Positions 52,669 through 63,105 of a stretch of 64,000 bases of DNA are shown here, piece by piece. Positions within the stretch are counted from its first letter, which is position 1, and each line of letters opens with the position of its first letter. This DNA is from Jannaschia rubra (lineage in GTDB: Bacteria; Pseudomonadota; Alphaproteobacteria; Rhodobacterales; Rhodobacteraceae): assembly GCF_001403735.1 (NCBI RefSeq), contig NZ_CXPG01000021.1:62001-126000 (forward strand). The letters run 5' to 3'. Both the position numbers and the translations under genes were made by a program. The notes under the pieces are model-generated. The model did no database searches, was not told the DNA's origin, and saw only the letters and a list, made by a program, of their open reading frames with translations.

Positions 52669-53201
52669 GCCGACATGCGGACGCTGCCGATATAGGGCAG
52701 GTTGCGGTTCCGCTGGGCATAGTCGATGCCATAGCCCACAACGAAGGCATCGGGGATCTCGAACCCCGTCCAGGTCGCCTTGATATCCACCTCGCGCCGC
52801 GTCGGCTTGTCGAGGAGGGCGATCGTCTCCAGCCGCGCGGGGCTGCGCGACCGCAGCAGGTTGGTGACGTGGTGCAGCGTGTGGCCCGTGTCGACGATAT
52901 CCTCAACCACCAGAACGTCGCGGCCGCCGATCTCTCCGCGCAGGTCCTTCAGGATGCGGACTTCGCGGCTCGATTCCATCGCGTTGCCATAGCTGCTGGC
53001 CTCCAGGAAATCGACCTCGACCGGCAGGTGCAACTCCCGCACCAGGTCGGCGATGAAGACGAACGACCCGCGCAACAGGCCGACCACGATGAGCTTGTCC
53101 GTCCCCGCGAACCGCGCCTCGATCTCGCGCGCGAGCGCCTCGATCCGGGCGGCGATGGCCTTCGCACTGATCAGCTGGTCGATCACATAGCTGTCGGTCA
53201 T
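52665..53201 (-). CDS. hpt: Hypoxanthine phosphoribosyltransferase
   Basis: A 178-residue purine-salvage enzyme. The PRPP motif is [17 protein letters not shown], with the substrate blocks [17 protein letters not shown] and [16 protein letters not shown]. The C-terminal [19 protein letters not shown] is diagnostic of Hpt. ATG 53201 with AGGAGCAAC upstream is chosen over an in-frame start at 53228. Complements gpt at 18244 for salvage of all three 6-oxopurines. Confidence 0.94.
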   Translation of the reverse strand: MTDSYVIDQLISAKAIAARIEALAREIEARFAGTDKLIVVGLLRGSFVFIADLVRELHLPVEVDFLEASSYGNAMESSREVRILKDLRGEIGGRDVLVVEDIVDTGHTLHHVTNLLRSRSPARLETIALLDKPTRREVDIKATWTGFEIPDAFVVGYGIDYAQRNRNLPYIGSVRMSA

Positions 53202-53272
53202 GTTGCTCCTCGCGGACCCATCGGTCATGACGGGGCGTTAGCACGCCAACGCCACCGGACCCAAGAGAGACG

Positions 53273-53725
53273 ATGCCCCGACACAGCGAAACCCGCGAAC
53301 TGCCCTATACCGCCGACCAGATGTACGACCTGGTGGCCGACGTCGCCCAATATCCGGAGTTCCTGCCCTGGACCGCAGCGGCGCGCATCCGGTCGCGCGA
53401 AGGCGGCCCGGAAGGCGAGGTGATGCTGGCCGATCTGGTCATCAGCTTCAAGGTCTTCCGCGAAAGCTTCGGCTCCCGCGTCGTTCTCTGGCCGTCCGAG
53501 CATCGAATCGAGACCGCCTATCTCGATGGCCCTTTTCGGCGGATGGATTCCGAATGGCGGTTCGAACCGCTCCCGACCGGATGCCGCGTCCATTTCTGGG
53601 TGGATTTCGAGTTTCGCAACGTCATCATCGGCAAGGTCGTGGGCGCCGTCTTCAACGAGGCGATGCACCGCATCGTAGCCGCCTTCGAGAAGCGGGCGAA
53701 AGCGCTCTACGGCAATGCCGCCTGA
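53273..53725 (+). CDS. COQ10/RatA-type ubiquinone-binding START-like protein
   Basis: A 150-residue polyketide-cyclase/START-like protein. The motif TADQMYDLVADVAQYPEFLPW with WPSEHRIETAYLDGPFRRM and the C-terminal VFNEAMHRIVAAFEKRA matches the COQ10/RatA family that binds ubiquinone. A role in quinone handling is inferred from the eukaryotic Coq10 family; RatA in E. coli was described as a ribosome-binding toxin. The 3' 19 bases overlap the convergent pncC gene. Confidence 0.87.
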   Translation: MPRHSETRELPYTADQMYDLVADVAQYPEFLPWTAAARIRSREGGPEGEVMLADLVISFKVFRESFGSRVVLWPSEHRIETAYLDGPFRRMDSEWRFEPLPTGCRVHFWVDFEFRNVIIGKVVGAVFNEAMHRIVAAFEKRAKALYGNAA

Positions 53726-54171
53726 AGCATTTCCAGCGCGTGATCCCGCGCTGCCCGCCGCACCTCGTAGCGGCCGAGGGCCCCGAACTCGACGGTTTCG
53801 ACCGTGGTGCCATCGGGTCCGGCCAGTCCGAAACAGACGCGCCCCTCGGGCTTGAACTCCGACCCTCCGGGCCCGGCAATGCCCGTGATCGACACCGCAA
53901 GCACCGCCCGCGACCGGGCGCGCGCGCCTTCGGCCATCTGCCGCGCCACCTGTTCGGACACCGCGCCGTGGTCGGCCAGCGCCACCTGCGACACACCCAG
54001 CATGTCGCGTTTGGCCGCGTTGGAATAGGTGACCGCCCCCCACAGGAATACCGCCGACGACCCGGGCACGTCCGTCAGCGCGGCAGCCACCATGCCCCCG
54101 GTGCAGCTTTCGGCGGTGGCGACCGTGACGCCGCGCGACGTGCAGGCCGCTATCAGCTCCGCCGGGGTCAT
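53707..54171 (-). CDS. pncC: Nicotinamide-nucleotide amidohydrolase PncC (CinA C-terminal domain)
   Basis: A 154-residue stand-alone CinA C-terminal domain that deamidates NMN to NaMN. Motifs VATAESCTGGMVAAALTDVP, FLWGAVTYSNAAKRDMLGV and AVSITGIAGPGG are characteristic; the N-terminal CinA domain is absent. Overlaps the pgpA stop by ATGA and the COQ10-like gene by 19 bp convergently. Third gene of ispDF-pgpA-pncC. Confidence 0.93.
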   Translation of the reverse strand: MTPAELIAACTSRGVTVATAESCTGGMVAAALTDVPGSSAVFLWGAVTYSNAAKRDMLGVSQVALADHGAVSEQVARQMAEGARARSRAVLAVSITGIAGPGGSEFKPEGRVCFGLAGPDGTTVETVEFGALGRYEVRRAARDHALEMLQAALP

Positions 54172-54662
54172 CGCAGCGCCATCCCGGCGTGCGCCAGGCC
54201 GGCCAGCACCACGACGCAGACCGCCGCCATCAGGCCCGCGACCGCGTCGTCCAGCATCACGCCCCCCGCGTCGCTGCGCCGGTCCATCCAGCCGACCGGC
54301 CCGGGCTTCCAGATGTCGAACAGCCGGAACAGGACAAATGCCGCGATCCATCCCGGCCACAGCCGCTCCACCCCGACGCCCGCGTTCGACGCGCCCCACG
54401 CAAGGGGCAGAAGCGCGATCCATTGCCCCAGCACCTCGTCGATCACCACCTCGCCCGGATCGTGGTCGGCCTGACCCCGCGTGGTCACGGTCGTGGCCCA
54501 CCAGCCCACCGGCAGGATCAACGCCGTCAAGGCCGTGAACAGGATCGGCCCGCCCTGCATCGCCAGCCATGCCAGCGGCAGCGCGACCAGCGATCCCCAG
54601 GTTCCGGGCGCCGGCCGCAGCAGACCCACGAAACCGACCGTCGCGACGACGCGCGCGATCAC
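54168..54662 (-). CDS. pgpA: Phosphatidylglycerophosphatase A
   Basis: A 164-residue inner-membrane phosphatase making phosphatidylglycerol. Motifs are [34 protein letters not shown] and [18 protein letters not shown] with LDDAVAGL, matching the PgpA active-site acidic residues. The start is GTG 54662, overlapping the ispDF stop. The order ispDF-pgpA-pncC is common in Rhodobacteraceae. Confidence 0.93.
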   Translation of the reverse strand: MIARVVATVGFVGLLRPAPGTWGSLVALPLAWLAMQGGPILFTALTALILPVGWWATTVTTRGQADHDPGEVVIDEVLGQWIALLPLAWGASNAGVGVERLWPGWIAAFVLFRLFDIWKPGPVGWMDRRSDAGGVMLDDAVAGLMAAVCVVVLAGLAHAGMALR

Positions 54663-55777
54663 GACGTCACCAGCGACACGGTGGCCATGCAGGCGATGCC
54701 CTCGCCGCGGCCCGCAAAGCCCAGCCGTTCCGTCGTCGTGGCCTTCACCGATACGCGATCCACCGCGACCCCGGTGACGTCGGCCACGCGGGCGCGCATG
54801 GCGGCGGCGTGGGGTGTGATCTTGGGGTGCTCGCAGATCAGGGTCGCGTCGATGTTGCAGATCGCGAACCCCCGCTTGCGTGCCAGATCGGCCGCATGGG
54901 CCAGGAAAACGGCGCTGTCGGCGCCCTTCCACTGCGGGTCCGATGGGGGGAAGTGGCGGCCGATATCGCCCTCGGCCAGCGCTCCATAGATCGCGTCGGT
55001 GATCGTGTGCAGGCCTACGTCGGCATCCGAATGACCCTGCAACCCGCGGTCGTGGGGCACCTTCACACCGCAGAGCATGACGTGATCGCCCATACCGAAC
55101 CGATGCACGTCGAAGCCGTTGCCAACCCTGATGTCCATACGTGTCCCCATCGCTGCGCGGGCGAAATCCTCCGGCCCGGTGATCTTCATGGCCGCTTCGT
55201 CGCCTGCCACAATGGCGACGTCCAGCCCAGCGGCCAGCGCGACCTCCACATCGTCGCTCGCCGGCCCGTCGAAGGCGGCGTGCGCGGCGCGGATGGCGGC
55301 GGTTCGGAATCCTTGCGGCGTCTGCGCACGCCAGAGGTTCCGGCGGTCCTGCACGCCCTCGACCCGCTCCGCGCCGTGCCAGAGTGCATCGGTCACGGCC
55401 AGCGCTGGGGCCGCCCCGTCGGCCGAAGCCAGCGCCTCCAGCACCCGGTCGATGACCGCGCCGGGCACGTTCGGCCGCGCCGCGTCGTGGATCAGCACAA
55501 GCTCCGTCGTCACCGGAGCGAGCCCCGCCGCAACGGACCCCGACCGCGTGGATGCGCCGTCGATGAGGCGCACGCCCGGCACCGCGGCCTTTGCCATTGC
55601 GCGATCCTCCGGGTGGATCACCACCACGACCTCGGCCACGCGACCGGCGAAGGCGGCGACCGCGCGGGCCAGGACCGTCTGTCCGCCCAGATCGCGATAT
55701 TGCTTGGGCAGACCGCCCCCGGCGCGCGTACCGCGGCCGGCAGCGACGATCAACGCGGTGGCATCGGCGCGGGGCAT
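54659..55777 (-). CDS. ispDF: Bifunctional IspD/IspF of the MEP isoprenoid pathway
   Basis: A 372-residue fusion. The IspD half (1-215) transfers CMP to [22 protein letters not shown] and [19 protein letters not shown]. The IspF half (216-372) makes the cyclic diphosphate: [40 protein letters not shown] and [13 protein letters not shown] supply the zinc site. Fusion of the two non-consecutive enzymes is typical of alphaproteobacteria. Divergent from dusB-ntrBC. Confidence 0.95.
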   Translation of the reverse strand: MPRADATALIVAAGRGTRAGGGLPKQYRDLGGQTVLARAVAAFAGRVAEVVVVIHPEDRAMAKAAVPGVRLIDGASTRSGSVAAGLAPVTTELVLIHDAARPNVPGAVIDRVLEALASADGAAPALAVTDALWHGAERVEGVQDRRNLWRAQTPQGFRTAAIRAAHAAFDGPASDDVEVALAAGLDVAIVAGDEAAMKITGPEDFARAAMGTRMDIRVGNGFDVHRFGMGDHVMLCGVKVPHDRGLQGHSDADVGLHTITDAIYGALAEGDIGRHFPPSDPQWKGADSAVFLAHAADLARKRGFAICNIDATLICEHPKITPHAAAMRARVADVTGVAVDRVSVKATTTERLGFAGRGEGIACMATVSLVTS

Positions 55778-55986
55778 GGCGAACTCCGGGGTGGCGGTGC
55801 AGAACCGTCCCGTCCTAGCGTCCGACCCCGGAGCAAGGCAAGACAGTGACGCGCGCGCGGGCAGGGGGCTGGAGAACTGCCTGTTTTTTGTGCATATGCG
55901 GTCTGGAGGGCGTCAGGGTCAGCAAGACGCTGATCTCCAGGCCCGGCCTGACCTATGCTGCACACGATATGACAAGAGACTGGCTG

Positions 55987-56991
55987 ATGGCGGACATGCC
56001 CCACGCGACACTCGACTCCCGGCTGGCGGCCCTTGGGATGACGTCGCCTGTGGCCCTCGCGCCAATGGCCGGCATTACGGATCTGCCGACACGGACGCTG
56101 GTGCAGTCGTTCGGCGCGGGCCTCGTCGTGTCGGAAATGGTCGCCAGCCGCGAGATGGTCGAGGCCAAGCCCTCCGTCCGGGACCGCGCCGAACTGGGCG
56201 CGCAGGTCGAAGGCACGTCGGTCCAGATCGCCGGCCGGGATGCCGTCTGGATGGCGGAGGCTGCAAAACTGCTGGCGGGGCAGGGCGCACGCATCATCGA
56301 CATCAACATGGGCTGCCCGGCCAAGAAGGTGACGGGCGGCCTGTCCGGCTCGGCTCTGCTGCGCGACCACGACCATGCGCTGCGCCTGATCGAGGCGGTG
56401 GTGGCCGCCGTGGACGTGCCCGTGACGCTGAAGACGCGGCTCGGCTGGGACGACGACAGCTGCGACTCTGCAGCCCTTGCGCGTCGGGCCGAGGATGCCG
56501 GCATCCGCATGCTCACGATCCACGGGCGGACGCGGTGCCAGTTCTATCAGGGCGCGGCCGACTGGGCCGCGATCGCGCCTATCGTGCAGGCGGTCACGAT
56601 CCCGGTGCTCGCGAACGGCGACATCATCGACGCCGCTTCGGCCAACGCGGCGCTGGCGGCCTCGGGGGCGGCGGGCGTCATGGTGGGGCGCGGCGCGCAG
56701 GGACGGCCGTGGCGACTGGCGCAGGTTGCGGCGGAACTGGGCGCCGGACCCGCCCCCCGTGTGCCGCGGGGTACCACGCTGGTGGAGGTCGTCGCCGCGC
56801 ATCATGCGGCACTCCTCGCCTTCTACGGCAAGGATCTGGGCGGCCGCGTCGCCCGCAAGCACTTGGGCTGGTACATGCACGAGGCCGGAACGCCGTCCGA
56901 CCTGCGGCGCAGGGTGCTGACCGCCGCGCCCGACGCGGTGGCGCCGCTGCTGGCCGAAGCGCTGACCGGTCCGCAAAGGCAGGCGGCGTGA
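55987..56991 (+). CDS. dusB: tRNA-dihydrouridine synthase DusB (NifR3)
   Basis: A 334-residue FMN enzyme: VALAPMAGITDLPTRTLVQ, INMGCPAKKVTGGLSGSALL with the catalytic cysteine, IHGRTRCQFYQGAADW and ANGDI. In Rhodobacter capsulatus the homologue nifR3 is the first gene of nifR3-ntrB-ntrC, exactly as here. Start choice is uncertain: ATGs at 55969, 55987 and 55996 are all in frame; 55987 is chosen for AAGAGA upstream. Its stop overlaps ntrB as GTGA. Confidence 0.93.
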   Translation: MADMPHATLDSRLAALGMTSPVALAPMAGITDLPTRTLVQSFGAGLVVSEMVASREMVEAKPSVRDRAELGAQVEGTSVQIAGRDAVWMAEAAKLLAGQGARIIDINMGCPAKKVTGGLSGSALLRDHDHALRLIEAVVAAVDVPVTLKTRLGWDDDSCDSAALARRAEDAGIRMLTIHGRTRCQFYQGAADWAAIAPIVQAVTIPVLANGDIIDAASANAALAASGAAGVMVGRGAQGRPWRLAQVAAELGAGPAPRVPRGTTLVEVVAAHHAALLAFYGKDLGGRVARKHLGWYMHEAGTPSDLRRRVLTAAPDAVAPLLAEALTGPQRQAA

Positions 56992-58067
56992 CCGGACCCG
57001 ACGTCTGGCAGGCCCTGCCGATCCCGGCGCTGGTCCTTGACGGCGCGGACCGCGTCGCGGCCGTCAACGGCCCGGCGGAGGGAATGTTCAACCGCTCCGC
57101 CCGGTCGCTGACGGGGCGCGCGTTTCCGGCGATCCTGGACCTCGATGGCGGGGTGCCCGCCGCCACGGCCCGCGTGCGGGCGACGGGCGCGCCGCTGACG
57201 CTGCACGAGGTGACGATCCGGCCAGCGCAGGCGCCCGCCATTCGGTGCGAGGTTCACCTTGCGCCACTGGACGACGGCGTGCTGATCCTGATGTCGCCAC
57301 AGGACATTGCCGGACGGTTCGACAGCACCGACCACGCCCGCACCGCCGCGCGGTCCGCTATCGGCATGGCCGAGATGCTGGCGCATGAGATCAAGAACCC
57401 CCTCGCGGGGATCACCGGCGCGGCGCAGCTTCTGGGGATGGGGCTCGCAGGCGAGGATCTGGAGTTGACCGGCCTGATCGTCGCCGAAAGCCGCCGCATC
57501 GTGAAGTTGCTGGAACAGGTCGAGCAGTTCGGGAACCTGCGCCCGCCCGACAGGCACGCCATCAACATCCACGACGTCCTAGACCGCGCGCGGCGGTCCG
57601 CGCTCGTAGGCTTCGCCGCGCATGTGGATATCGTCGAGAAATACGACCCTTCCCTTCCGCCGACCTGGGCCGACCCGGACCAGTTGTTGCAGGTGGTGCT
57701 GAACCTTCTGAAGAACGCCGCGCAAGTGGCCGATCCGAAAGGAAAGGTGACGATCCGGACCTTCTATGAGCCGGGTCTCCGGGTGCGGCGGACCGATGGG
57801 ACGGCGGCGTCCCTGCCTCTCCAGGTCGAGATCGTGGACGATGGCCCCGGGATCCCCCCCGCCATCGCCGCCAGCATCTTCGAGCCTTTCGTCTCGGGCC
57901 GCGAGAACGGCACGGGGCTGGGTCTCGCCCTCGTGTCGAAGATCGTGAATGACCACGACGCCTGGATCTCGGCCAGCAGCATGCCGGGGCGGACTGTGAT
58001 GCGCCTGTCGCTGCCGCTCGCCCCGAAAGACATGAAGATCGACCCGCAAGCCATTGGAGCAAAATGA
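56988..58067 (+). CDS. ntrB: Nitrogen-sensing histidine kinase NtrB
   Basis: A 359-residue soluble two-component kinase. It has a PAS-like sensor (about 8-105), the H-box [20 protein letters not shown] with H133, the N-box [11 protein letters not shown], and the G-boxes DDGPGIPP and GTGLGLALV. Starts at GTG 56988 overlapping dusB, and overlaps ntrC by ATGA. It is expected to be controlled by PII protein according to nitrogen status. Confidence 0.94.
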   Translation: MTGPDVWQALPIPALVLDGADRVAAVNGPAEGMFNRSARSLTGRAFPAILDLDGGVPAATARVRATGAPLTLHEVTIRPAQAPAIRCEVHLAPLDDGVLILMSPQDIAGRFDSTDHARTAARSAIGMAEMLAHEIKNPLAGITGAAQLLGMGLAGEDLELTGLIVAESRRIVKLLEQVEQFGNLRPPDRHAINIHDVLDRARRSALVGFAAHVDIVEKYDPSLPPTWADPDQLLQVVLNLLKNAAQVADPKGKVTIRTFYEPGLRVRRTDGTAASLPLQVEIVDDGPGIPPAIAASIFEPFVSGRENGTGLGLALVSKIVNDHDAWISASSMPGRTVMRLSLPLAPKDMKIDPQAIGAK

Positions 58068-59407
58068 TGGACGGCACGATTCTCGTCGCCGACGACGACC
58101 GCACCATCCGCACCGTCCTGACGCAGGCGTTGACGCGGGCCGGGTGCAAGGTTCATGCGACGGCCTCGCTGGGAACCCTGCTGCGGTGGGTCGAGGAGGG
58201 GAAGGGCGATCTGGTGATCTCGGACGTGGTCATGCCCGACGGCAACGGGCTCGAGATGCTGCCCCGTATCGCGCGGGAGCGGCCGGGCCTGCCGGTCATC
58301 GTCATCTCGGCGCAGAACACGATCATGACCGCCATCCAGGCCGCGGAGGCTGAGGCATTCGACTATCTGCCCAAGCCCTTCGACCTGCCCGACCTGATGA
58401 AGCGCGCGGCCCGGGCGATGGAGCAGACACGCACCGCGCCGACGCCCTCACCGCCCTCCGGCGACGACTTGCCGCTGATCGGGCGTACGCCTCGGATGCA
58501 GGCGCTCTACCGGCTGATGGCGCGGGTGATGAACACGGACCTTTCCGTCCTGATTTCCGGCGAATCCGGCACCGGAAAGTCGCTTGTGGCGCGCACGATC
58601 CATGACTTCGGCAACCGGCGCGACCTGCCTTTCGTCACGGCGACCGGCGACGACCTTGTTACAACCGATGACGTGGCGGACCTGGTCGCGCGGGCGCAAG
58701 GCGGGACGATCCTGTTCGACGAGGTGGGCGACCTTACGGCGCAGGCGCAGGCGACCCTCGTACGGCTCATCGACCGGCTGGAGGGCGGGCCGCGCCTCCT
58801 GGCGACGGTGCAGCACGACCTGACGCCGCGGCTCGACGACGGGTTCCGGGCCGATCTCTATTATCGGCTGGCGGGGGCGCAGATCGACGTGCCGGCGTTG
58901 CGCGACCGGGTGGACGACGTGCCTCTGCTGGCCGCGCATTTCGCCGCCCGTTCCGAACGTGACGGCGCCCCTCCGCGGCAACTGGCAGCCGACGCAGTCA
59001 CGGCGCTGCGGGCGCATCCCTGGCCTGGAAACGTGCGGCAGTTGGAGCATGTCGTTCGTCGCCTGCTCGCCGCCTCGCCGGTCGAGACGATCGCACGGCC
59101 CGAGGTCGAGGCGGCCCTGGGCGATGCTCTGGTTCGGCGGACGGCCGATGCCACGGGCACCCTGTCCGAGGCGGTTGACCGCCATCTGCGCCGCGAATTC
59201 GACCTGCGCGCCGGGCAGCTTCCGCCGCCGGGCCTCTACCAGCGCGTCCTGCGGGAAGTCGAAGCTCCGCTGATCGAGACCGCGCTGGACGCCACCAGGG
59301 GCAATCAGGCGCGTTGTGCCGAGATGCTGGGGATCAACCGCAATACGCTCCGCAAGAAGATCACCGATCTCGATATCCGCGTGACACGGCGCCGCAAGTT
59401 GATGTAA
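58064..59407 (+). CDS. ntrC: Nitrogen regulator NtrC lacking the sigma54-contact loop
   Basis: A 447-residue response regulator: receiver with D54 ([11 protein letters not shown]), AAA+ domain with Walker [13 protein letters not shown] and Walker [11 protein letters not shown], and a Fis-type DNA-binding tail ([20 protein letters not shown]). The GAFTGA loop normally found between the two Walker motifs is missing; the segment reads [19 protein letters not shown]. The same lack is known in R. capsulatus NtrC, which works with the housekeeping sigma factor. Confidence 0.95.
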   Translation: MMDGTILVADDDRTIRTVLTQALTRAGCKVHATASLGTLLRWVEEGKGDLVISDVVMPDGNGLEMLPRIARERPGLPVIVISAQNTIMTAIQAAEAEAFDYLPKPFDLPDLMKRAARAMEQTRTAPTPSPPSGDDLPLIGRTPRMQALYRLMARVMNTDLSVLISGESGTGKSLVARTIHDFGNRRDLPFVTATGDDLVTTDDVADLVARAQGGTILFDEVGDLTAQAQATLVRLIDRLEGGPRLLATVQHDLTPRLDDGFRADLYYRLAGAQIDVPALRDRVDDVPLLAAHFAARSERDGAPPRQLAADAVTALRAHPWPGNVRQLEHVVRRLLAASPVETIARPEVEAALGDALVRRTADATGTLSEAVDRHLRREFDLRAGQLPPPGLYQRVLREVEAPLIETALDATRGNQARCAEMLGINRNTLRKKITDLDIRVTRRRKLM

Positions 59408-59480
59408 AAGCGCCACAGGCGTTGCGGATCGGGAACAACCCGACGTGAACGACGCCCGGTAAGACATTGATGAGGCGATT

Positions 59481-61709
59481 TTGCGGGCTCCTGCCAGCCA
59501 CGTACGGCCGTCGTCGCGCGCGTTTCTCTGGAGCGGGCGCAGACAGCTTCAGACGGCCCTGACGGTCACCCTGGTGGTGCTCGGCCCCGTCCTCGTGGGG
59601 CTGACGTTCGTGTCGCTGGGCTTGCGGGGACCGTCCGGCGACCTGACGTGGCTGCGCGTCGTGCTGCTGGCCGACCTGATCTATGTGCTGACCATCGCCG
59701 CCATGGTGGTGCGCCGCCTGACGCGGATGATCGCGGCCCGGCGTGCGCGGTCGGCGGGCTCGCAGTTGCATATGCGGCTGACGGGGGTATTCACCGGCAT
59801 CGCGCTGATCCCCACGATCTTGACCGCCGTCTTCGCCACGATCACCATCAACATCGGGCTGGAAGGCTGGTTTTCCGACCGCGTCCGCAGCGCGCTCGGC
59901 AATTCGGTCGAGGCGGCGCAGGCCTATGCGCAGGAACACCGCGACGACCTGACCGAGGATGCGCGCGCTCTGGCCAGCTATCTCAACGTGGCGAAGCGGG
60001 CGTCTTTCTTCATGGCCGACGGCGACCTGCGGCAACTTCTGTCGCAGGGGCAGGAGCTTGTGCAGCGCGGGCTGGAGGAAGCCTTCGTCATCGACGGAAC
60101 CGGCGACATCCGGGCGCGGGGCGATCGGTCATATCTGTTCGACTTCGAGCCCGTCCGCGAGGAACAGATCGAACAGGCCCGCGCAGGCGCGATCATCCTT
60201 ATCGAAGACAAGGAAATCAACGAGTTCCGCGTCCTTCTTCAACTGGATGCCTTCGCGGACCGATTCCTTTACGTCACCCGGACGGTGGACGGCGACATCC
60301 TTCAGCTTCTGGACGAGACGCAGGCGACGGCGCAGCTCTACCAGCAGCTCGAAAAGGATCGGGGGCGGCTTCTGTTCGAGTTCGGGCTGCTTTATCTCGG
60401 GTTTGCGATGATCCTGATCCTGGCCGCCACATGGGCAGGCCTGTGGTTCGCGGAGCGGCTGTCGCGTCCAGTCGGGCGGCTTGCGGGCGCGGCACAGCGG
60501 GTGGGGCAGGGCGACCTGAACGTGCGCGTGGCCGAGGAGAAGGGCGACGACGAGATCGCCATGCTGGGCCGGATCTTCAACCAGATGACACGGCAGTTGA
60601 AGGGACAGCGCGACGCGCTGGTCGAGACCCACGCACAGACCGAGCGCCGCCGCCGCCTGTTCGACAGCGTGCTGGGGTCGGTGACGGCGGGCGTGATCGG
60701 GCTGGACCCGGAGGGGCGGATAGACTTCCTGAACCGCTCCGCGCAGCGGCTGCTGTCGATCGACGGGGAACGCTATGGCCTGCCGCTGGACCGCGTCGTG
60801 CCGGAGTTCACCGACCTGTTCGACCGCCTGCGCGAGGCGCGGACCGAGACGGTGCAGGAGGAGATCCGGCTTGCACGGGGCGGCCACCTCGAAAGCCTGC
60901 TGGTCCGCATCGCCACTCGCCCCGGCGCGGACGGCGCGCCGGAGGGATATGTTGTGGCCTTCGACGACGTGACCGAACTGGTCAGCGCGCAACGAATGGC
61001 CGCCTGGGGCGACGTTGCGCGCCGCATCGCACATGAGATCAAGAACCCCCTGACGCCCATCCAGCTTTCGGCGGAGCGCCTGAAACGCCGCTTCACGCGG
61101 GAACTTTCGCCCGAGAGTGCGGCCAAGCTGGGCGAGTTGACGGACGTGATCGTCCGCCAGACCGGCGACCTGCGGCGCATCGTGGACGAGTTCAGCAAGT
61201 TCGCCCGAATGCCGGAGCCTGAGCGGCAGAAGGGCGACATCGCGGGCCTTCTGCGCGAGACCGTGACATTGCAGCGCGCCGCGCTCGACCCGGTCGAGAT
61301 CGTCGCCGACATTCCTGCGGGGCCGCGGATGGCGGAGTTCGACCCGACGATGATGGGCCAGGCGTTTACCAACCTCATCAAAAACGCAGGCGAGGCGATC
61401 GAAAGCCGCTATGAAAAGATGGGTGGCGGAGTCTCGGGCCGCGTCGACGTGACGCTCGACGCGTCGGGTCCGCAGCTGGAAATCCGCATCCGCGACACGG
61501 GCATCGGCCTGCCGCAAGACCGCAGCCGCCTGTTCGAGCCCTATGTGACGACGCGCGAAAAGGGGACGGGGCTGGGCCTGTCCATCGTGAAAAAGATCGT
61601 CGAGGAACACGGCGGCACGCTGGATCTGCAGGACGCGGCCCCGGAGGCCGACGGACACAAGGGGGCGGAGGCCGTCATAAGGCTTCCCCATATCGAGAAG
61701 GGACACTGA
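59481..61709 (+). CDS. ntrY: Membrane histidine kinase NtrY
   Basis: A 742-residue sensor kinase. Three hydrophobic segments lie in the first 120 residues and a fourth near 300 (LLYLGFAMILILAATWAGLW), enclosing an extracytoplasmic region. HAMP (AERLSRPVGRLAGAAQRVG), PAS (near 395), H-box [20 protein letters not shown] and ATPase boxes (KNAGEAI, GTGLGLSIV) follow. The start is taken as TTG 59481, but it is uncertain since no strong Shine-Dalgarno is seen. ntrX begins one base after the stop. Confidence 0.92.
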   Translation: MRAPASHVRPSSRAFLWSGRRQLQTALTVTLVVLGPVLVGLTFVSLGLRGPSGDLTWLRVVLLADLIYVLTIAAMVVRRLTRMIAARRARSAGSQLHMRLTGVFTGIALIPTILTAVFATITINIGLEGWFSDRVRSALGNSVEAAQAYAQEHRDDLTEDARALASYLNVAKRASFFMADGDLRQLLSQGQELVQRGLEEAFVIDGTGDIRARGDRSYLFDFEPVREEQIEQARAGAIILIEDKEINEFRVLLQLDAFADRFLYVTRTVDGDILQLLDETQATAQLYQQLEKDRGRLLFEFGLLYLGFAMILILAATWAGLWFAERLSRPVGRLAGAAQRVGQGDLNVRVAEEKGDDEIAMLGRIFNQMTRQLKGQRDALVETHAQTERRRRLFDSVLGSVTAGVIGLDPEGRIDFLNRSAQRLLSIDGERYGLPLDRVVPEFTDLFDRLREARTETVQEEIRLARGGHLESLLVRIATRPGADGAPEGYVVAFDDVTELVSAQRMAAWGDVARRIAHEIKNPLTPIQLSAERLKRRFTRELSPESAAKLGELTDVIVRQTGDLRRIVDEFSKFARMPEPERQKGDIAGLLRETVTLQRAALDPVEIVADIPAGPRMAEFDPTMMGQAFTNLIKNAGEAIESRYEKMGGGVSGRVDVTLDASGPQLEIRIRDTGIGLPQDRSRLFEPYVTTREKGTGLGLSIVKKIVEEHGGTLDLQDAAPEADGHKGAEAVIRLPHIEKGH

Positions 61710-61710
61710 A

Positions 61711-63105
61711 ATGGGCGACATCCTGATCACCGACGACGAGGCAGATATCCGCAGCCTCATCTCGGACATCCTGGAGGACGAGGGATACTCCTGCCGGACG
61801 GCGGGCACCGCCGATGCCTGCATGAAGGCCATCGAGGACGAGGCGCCCAGCCTGATGATCCTGGATATCTGGCTCAAGGACAGCGACATGGACGGGATCG
61901 ACATCCTCAAATCCGTGCGCCGCAGTCACCCGGACATTCCGATCATCATCATCTCGGGGCATGGCAACATCGAGATCGCGGTCGCGGCGATCAAGCAGGG
62001 GGCCTATGACTACATCGAGAAACCGTTCAACATCGACCAGCTTATGGTCGTCGTCGGCCGGGCGATGGAGACGTCGCGCCTGCGCCACGAGAACAGCGAA
62101 CTGCGCCGCAAGGATGCGTCATCGGCCGAGATGATCGGCCAGTCGGTCGCCTTCAAGACGCTGATGTCGCAGCTCAAGAAGGTGATGAACTCGAACGGGC
62201 GCGTCATGCTGACCGGGCCGGCGGGTGCGGGCAAGGAAGTCGCGGCCCGGTTCATCCACGCGAAGTCCAACCGGTCTTCAGCGCCCTTCGTCTCGGTCAG
62301 CTCCGCCTCGATAGAGCCGGACCGGATGGAGAGCGTGCTGTTCGGCCGCGAAAGCCCCGAGAAGGGGATCGAGCCGGGCCTGCTGGAGCAGGCGCACGAG
62401 GGCGTTATCTACTTCGACGAGATCGCGGACATGCCGCCGGGCACCCAATCCAAGATCCTGCGCGTTCTCGTGGAGCAGGCCTTCACACGCCTTGGCGGCA
62501 GCGAGAAGGTGCGCGTGGACCTGCGGGTGATCTCCTCCACCAACCGCGACCTGCAACAGGAAATCCGCGCGGGCCGGTTCCGCGAGGAACTGTATCACCG
62601 TCTGAACGTCGTTCCTATCGAGGTTCCCAGTCTGGAAGACCGGCGCGACGACATCTCGGTACTGGCCGACCATTTCATCGCCTCGCTCAACAAGGCGCAA
62701 GGCCTGCCGCTGCGCGAATTGTCGGAGGAGACGAAGGCCCTTCTGCAGACGATGCGCTGGCCCGGCAACGTGCGGCAGCTTCGCAACGTGATCGAGCGCG
62801 TGCTGATCCTGGGTGACGGGACAGGCCCCATCGAGCCGTCCGAACTGCCCAGCCCCAACGACGGCGGCGGCGATTCCGGCGACATGACCCTGTCGGGCAG
62901 CCTTGCCAGCCTGCCGCTGCGCGACGCGCGGGAGTTGTTCGAGCGGCAGTACCTGATAACGCAGATCAACCGCTTCGGCGGGAATATCTCGCGCACGGCG
63001 AGCTTCGTGGGGATGGAACGGTCGGCCCTGCACCGCAAGCTGAAGTCGCTGGGCGTCGTGACCTCCGCGCGCGGTGGATCGCGGGTGGCGCGGATCGACG
63101 ACTAG
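61711..63105 (+). CDS. ntrX: Response regulator NtrX
   Basis: A 464-residue regulator: receiver with D52 (LMILDIWLKDSDMDG), AAA+ domain with altered Walker A GPAGAGKE and Walker B VIYFDEIADMP, and a Fis-type helix-turn-helix at the C-terminus (NISRTASFVGMERSALHRKL). The loop where GAFTGA is expected reads LFGRESPEKGIEPG, so direct sigma54 activation is unlikely. Partner of NtrY, controlling nitrogen and respiratory or envelope functions in alphaproteobacteria. Ends in CTAG shared with the lipoprotein. Confidence 0.94.
   Translation: MGDILITDDEADIRSLISDILEDEGYSCRTAGTADACMKAIEDEAPSLMILDIWLKDSDMDGIDILKSVRRSHPDIPIIIISGHGNIEIAVAAIKQGAYDYIEKPFNIDQLMVVVGRAMETSRLRHENSELRRKDASSAEMIGQSVAFKTLMSQLKKVMNSNGRVMLTGPAGAGKEVAARFIHAKSNRSSAPFVSVSSASIEPDRMESVLFGRESPEKGIEPGLLEQAHEGVIYFDEIADMPPGTQSKILRVLVEQAFTRLGGSEKVRVDLRVISSTNRDLQQEIRAGRFREELYHRLNVVPIEVPSLEDRRDDISVLADHFIASLNKAQGLPLRELSEETKALLQTMRWPGNVRQLRNVIERVLILGDGTGPIEPSELPSPNDGGGDSGDMTLSGSLASLPLRDARELFERQYLITQINRFGGNISRTASFVGMERSALHRKLKSLGVVTSARGGSRVARIDD

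Noticed and set aside
55119-56987. Long plus-strand frame running into ntrB from 55119
   Set aside because: The upstream part is antisense to ispDF and out of frame with dusB; NtrB similarity starts only at GTG 56988.
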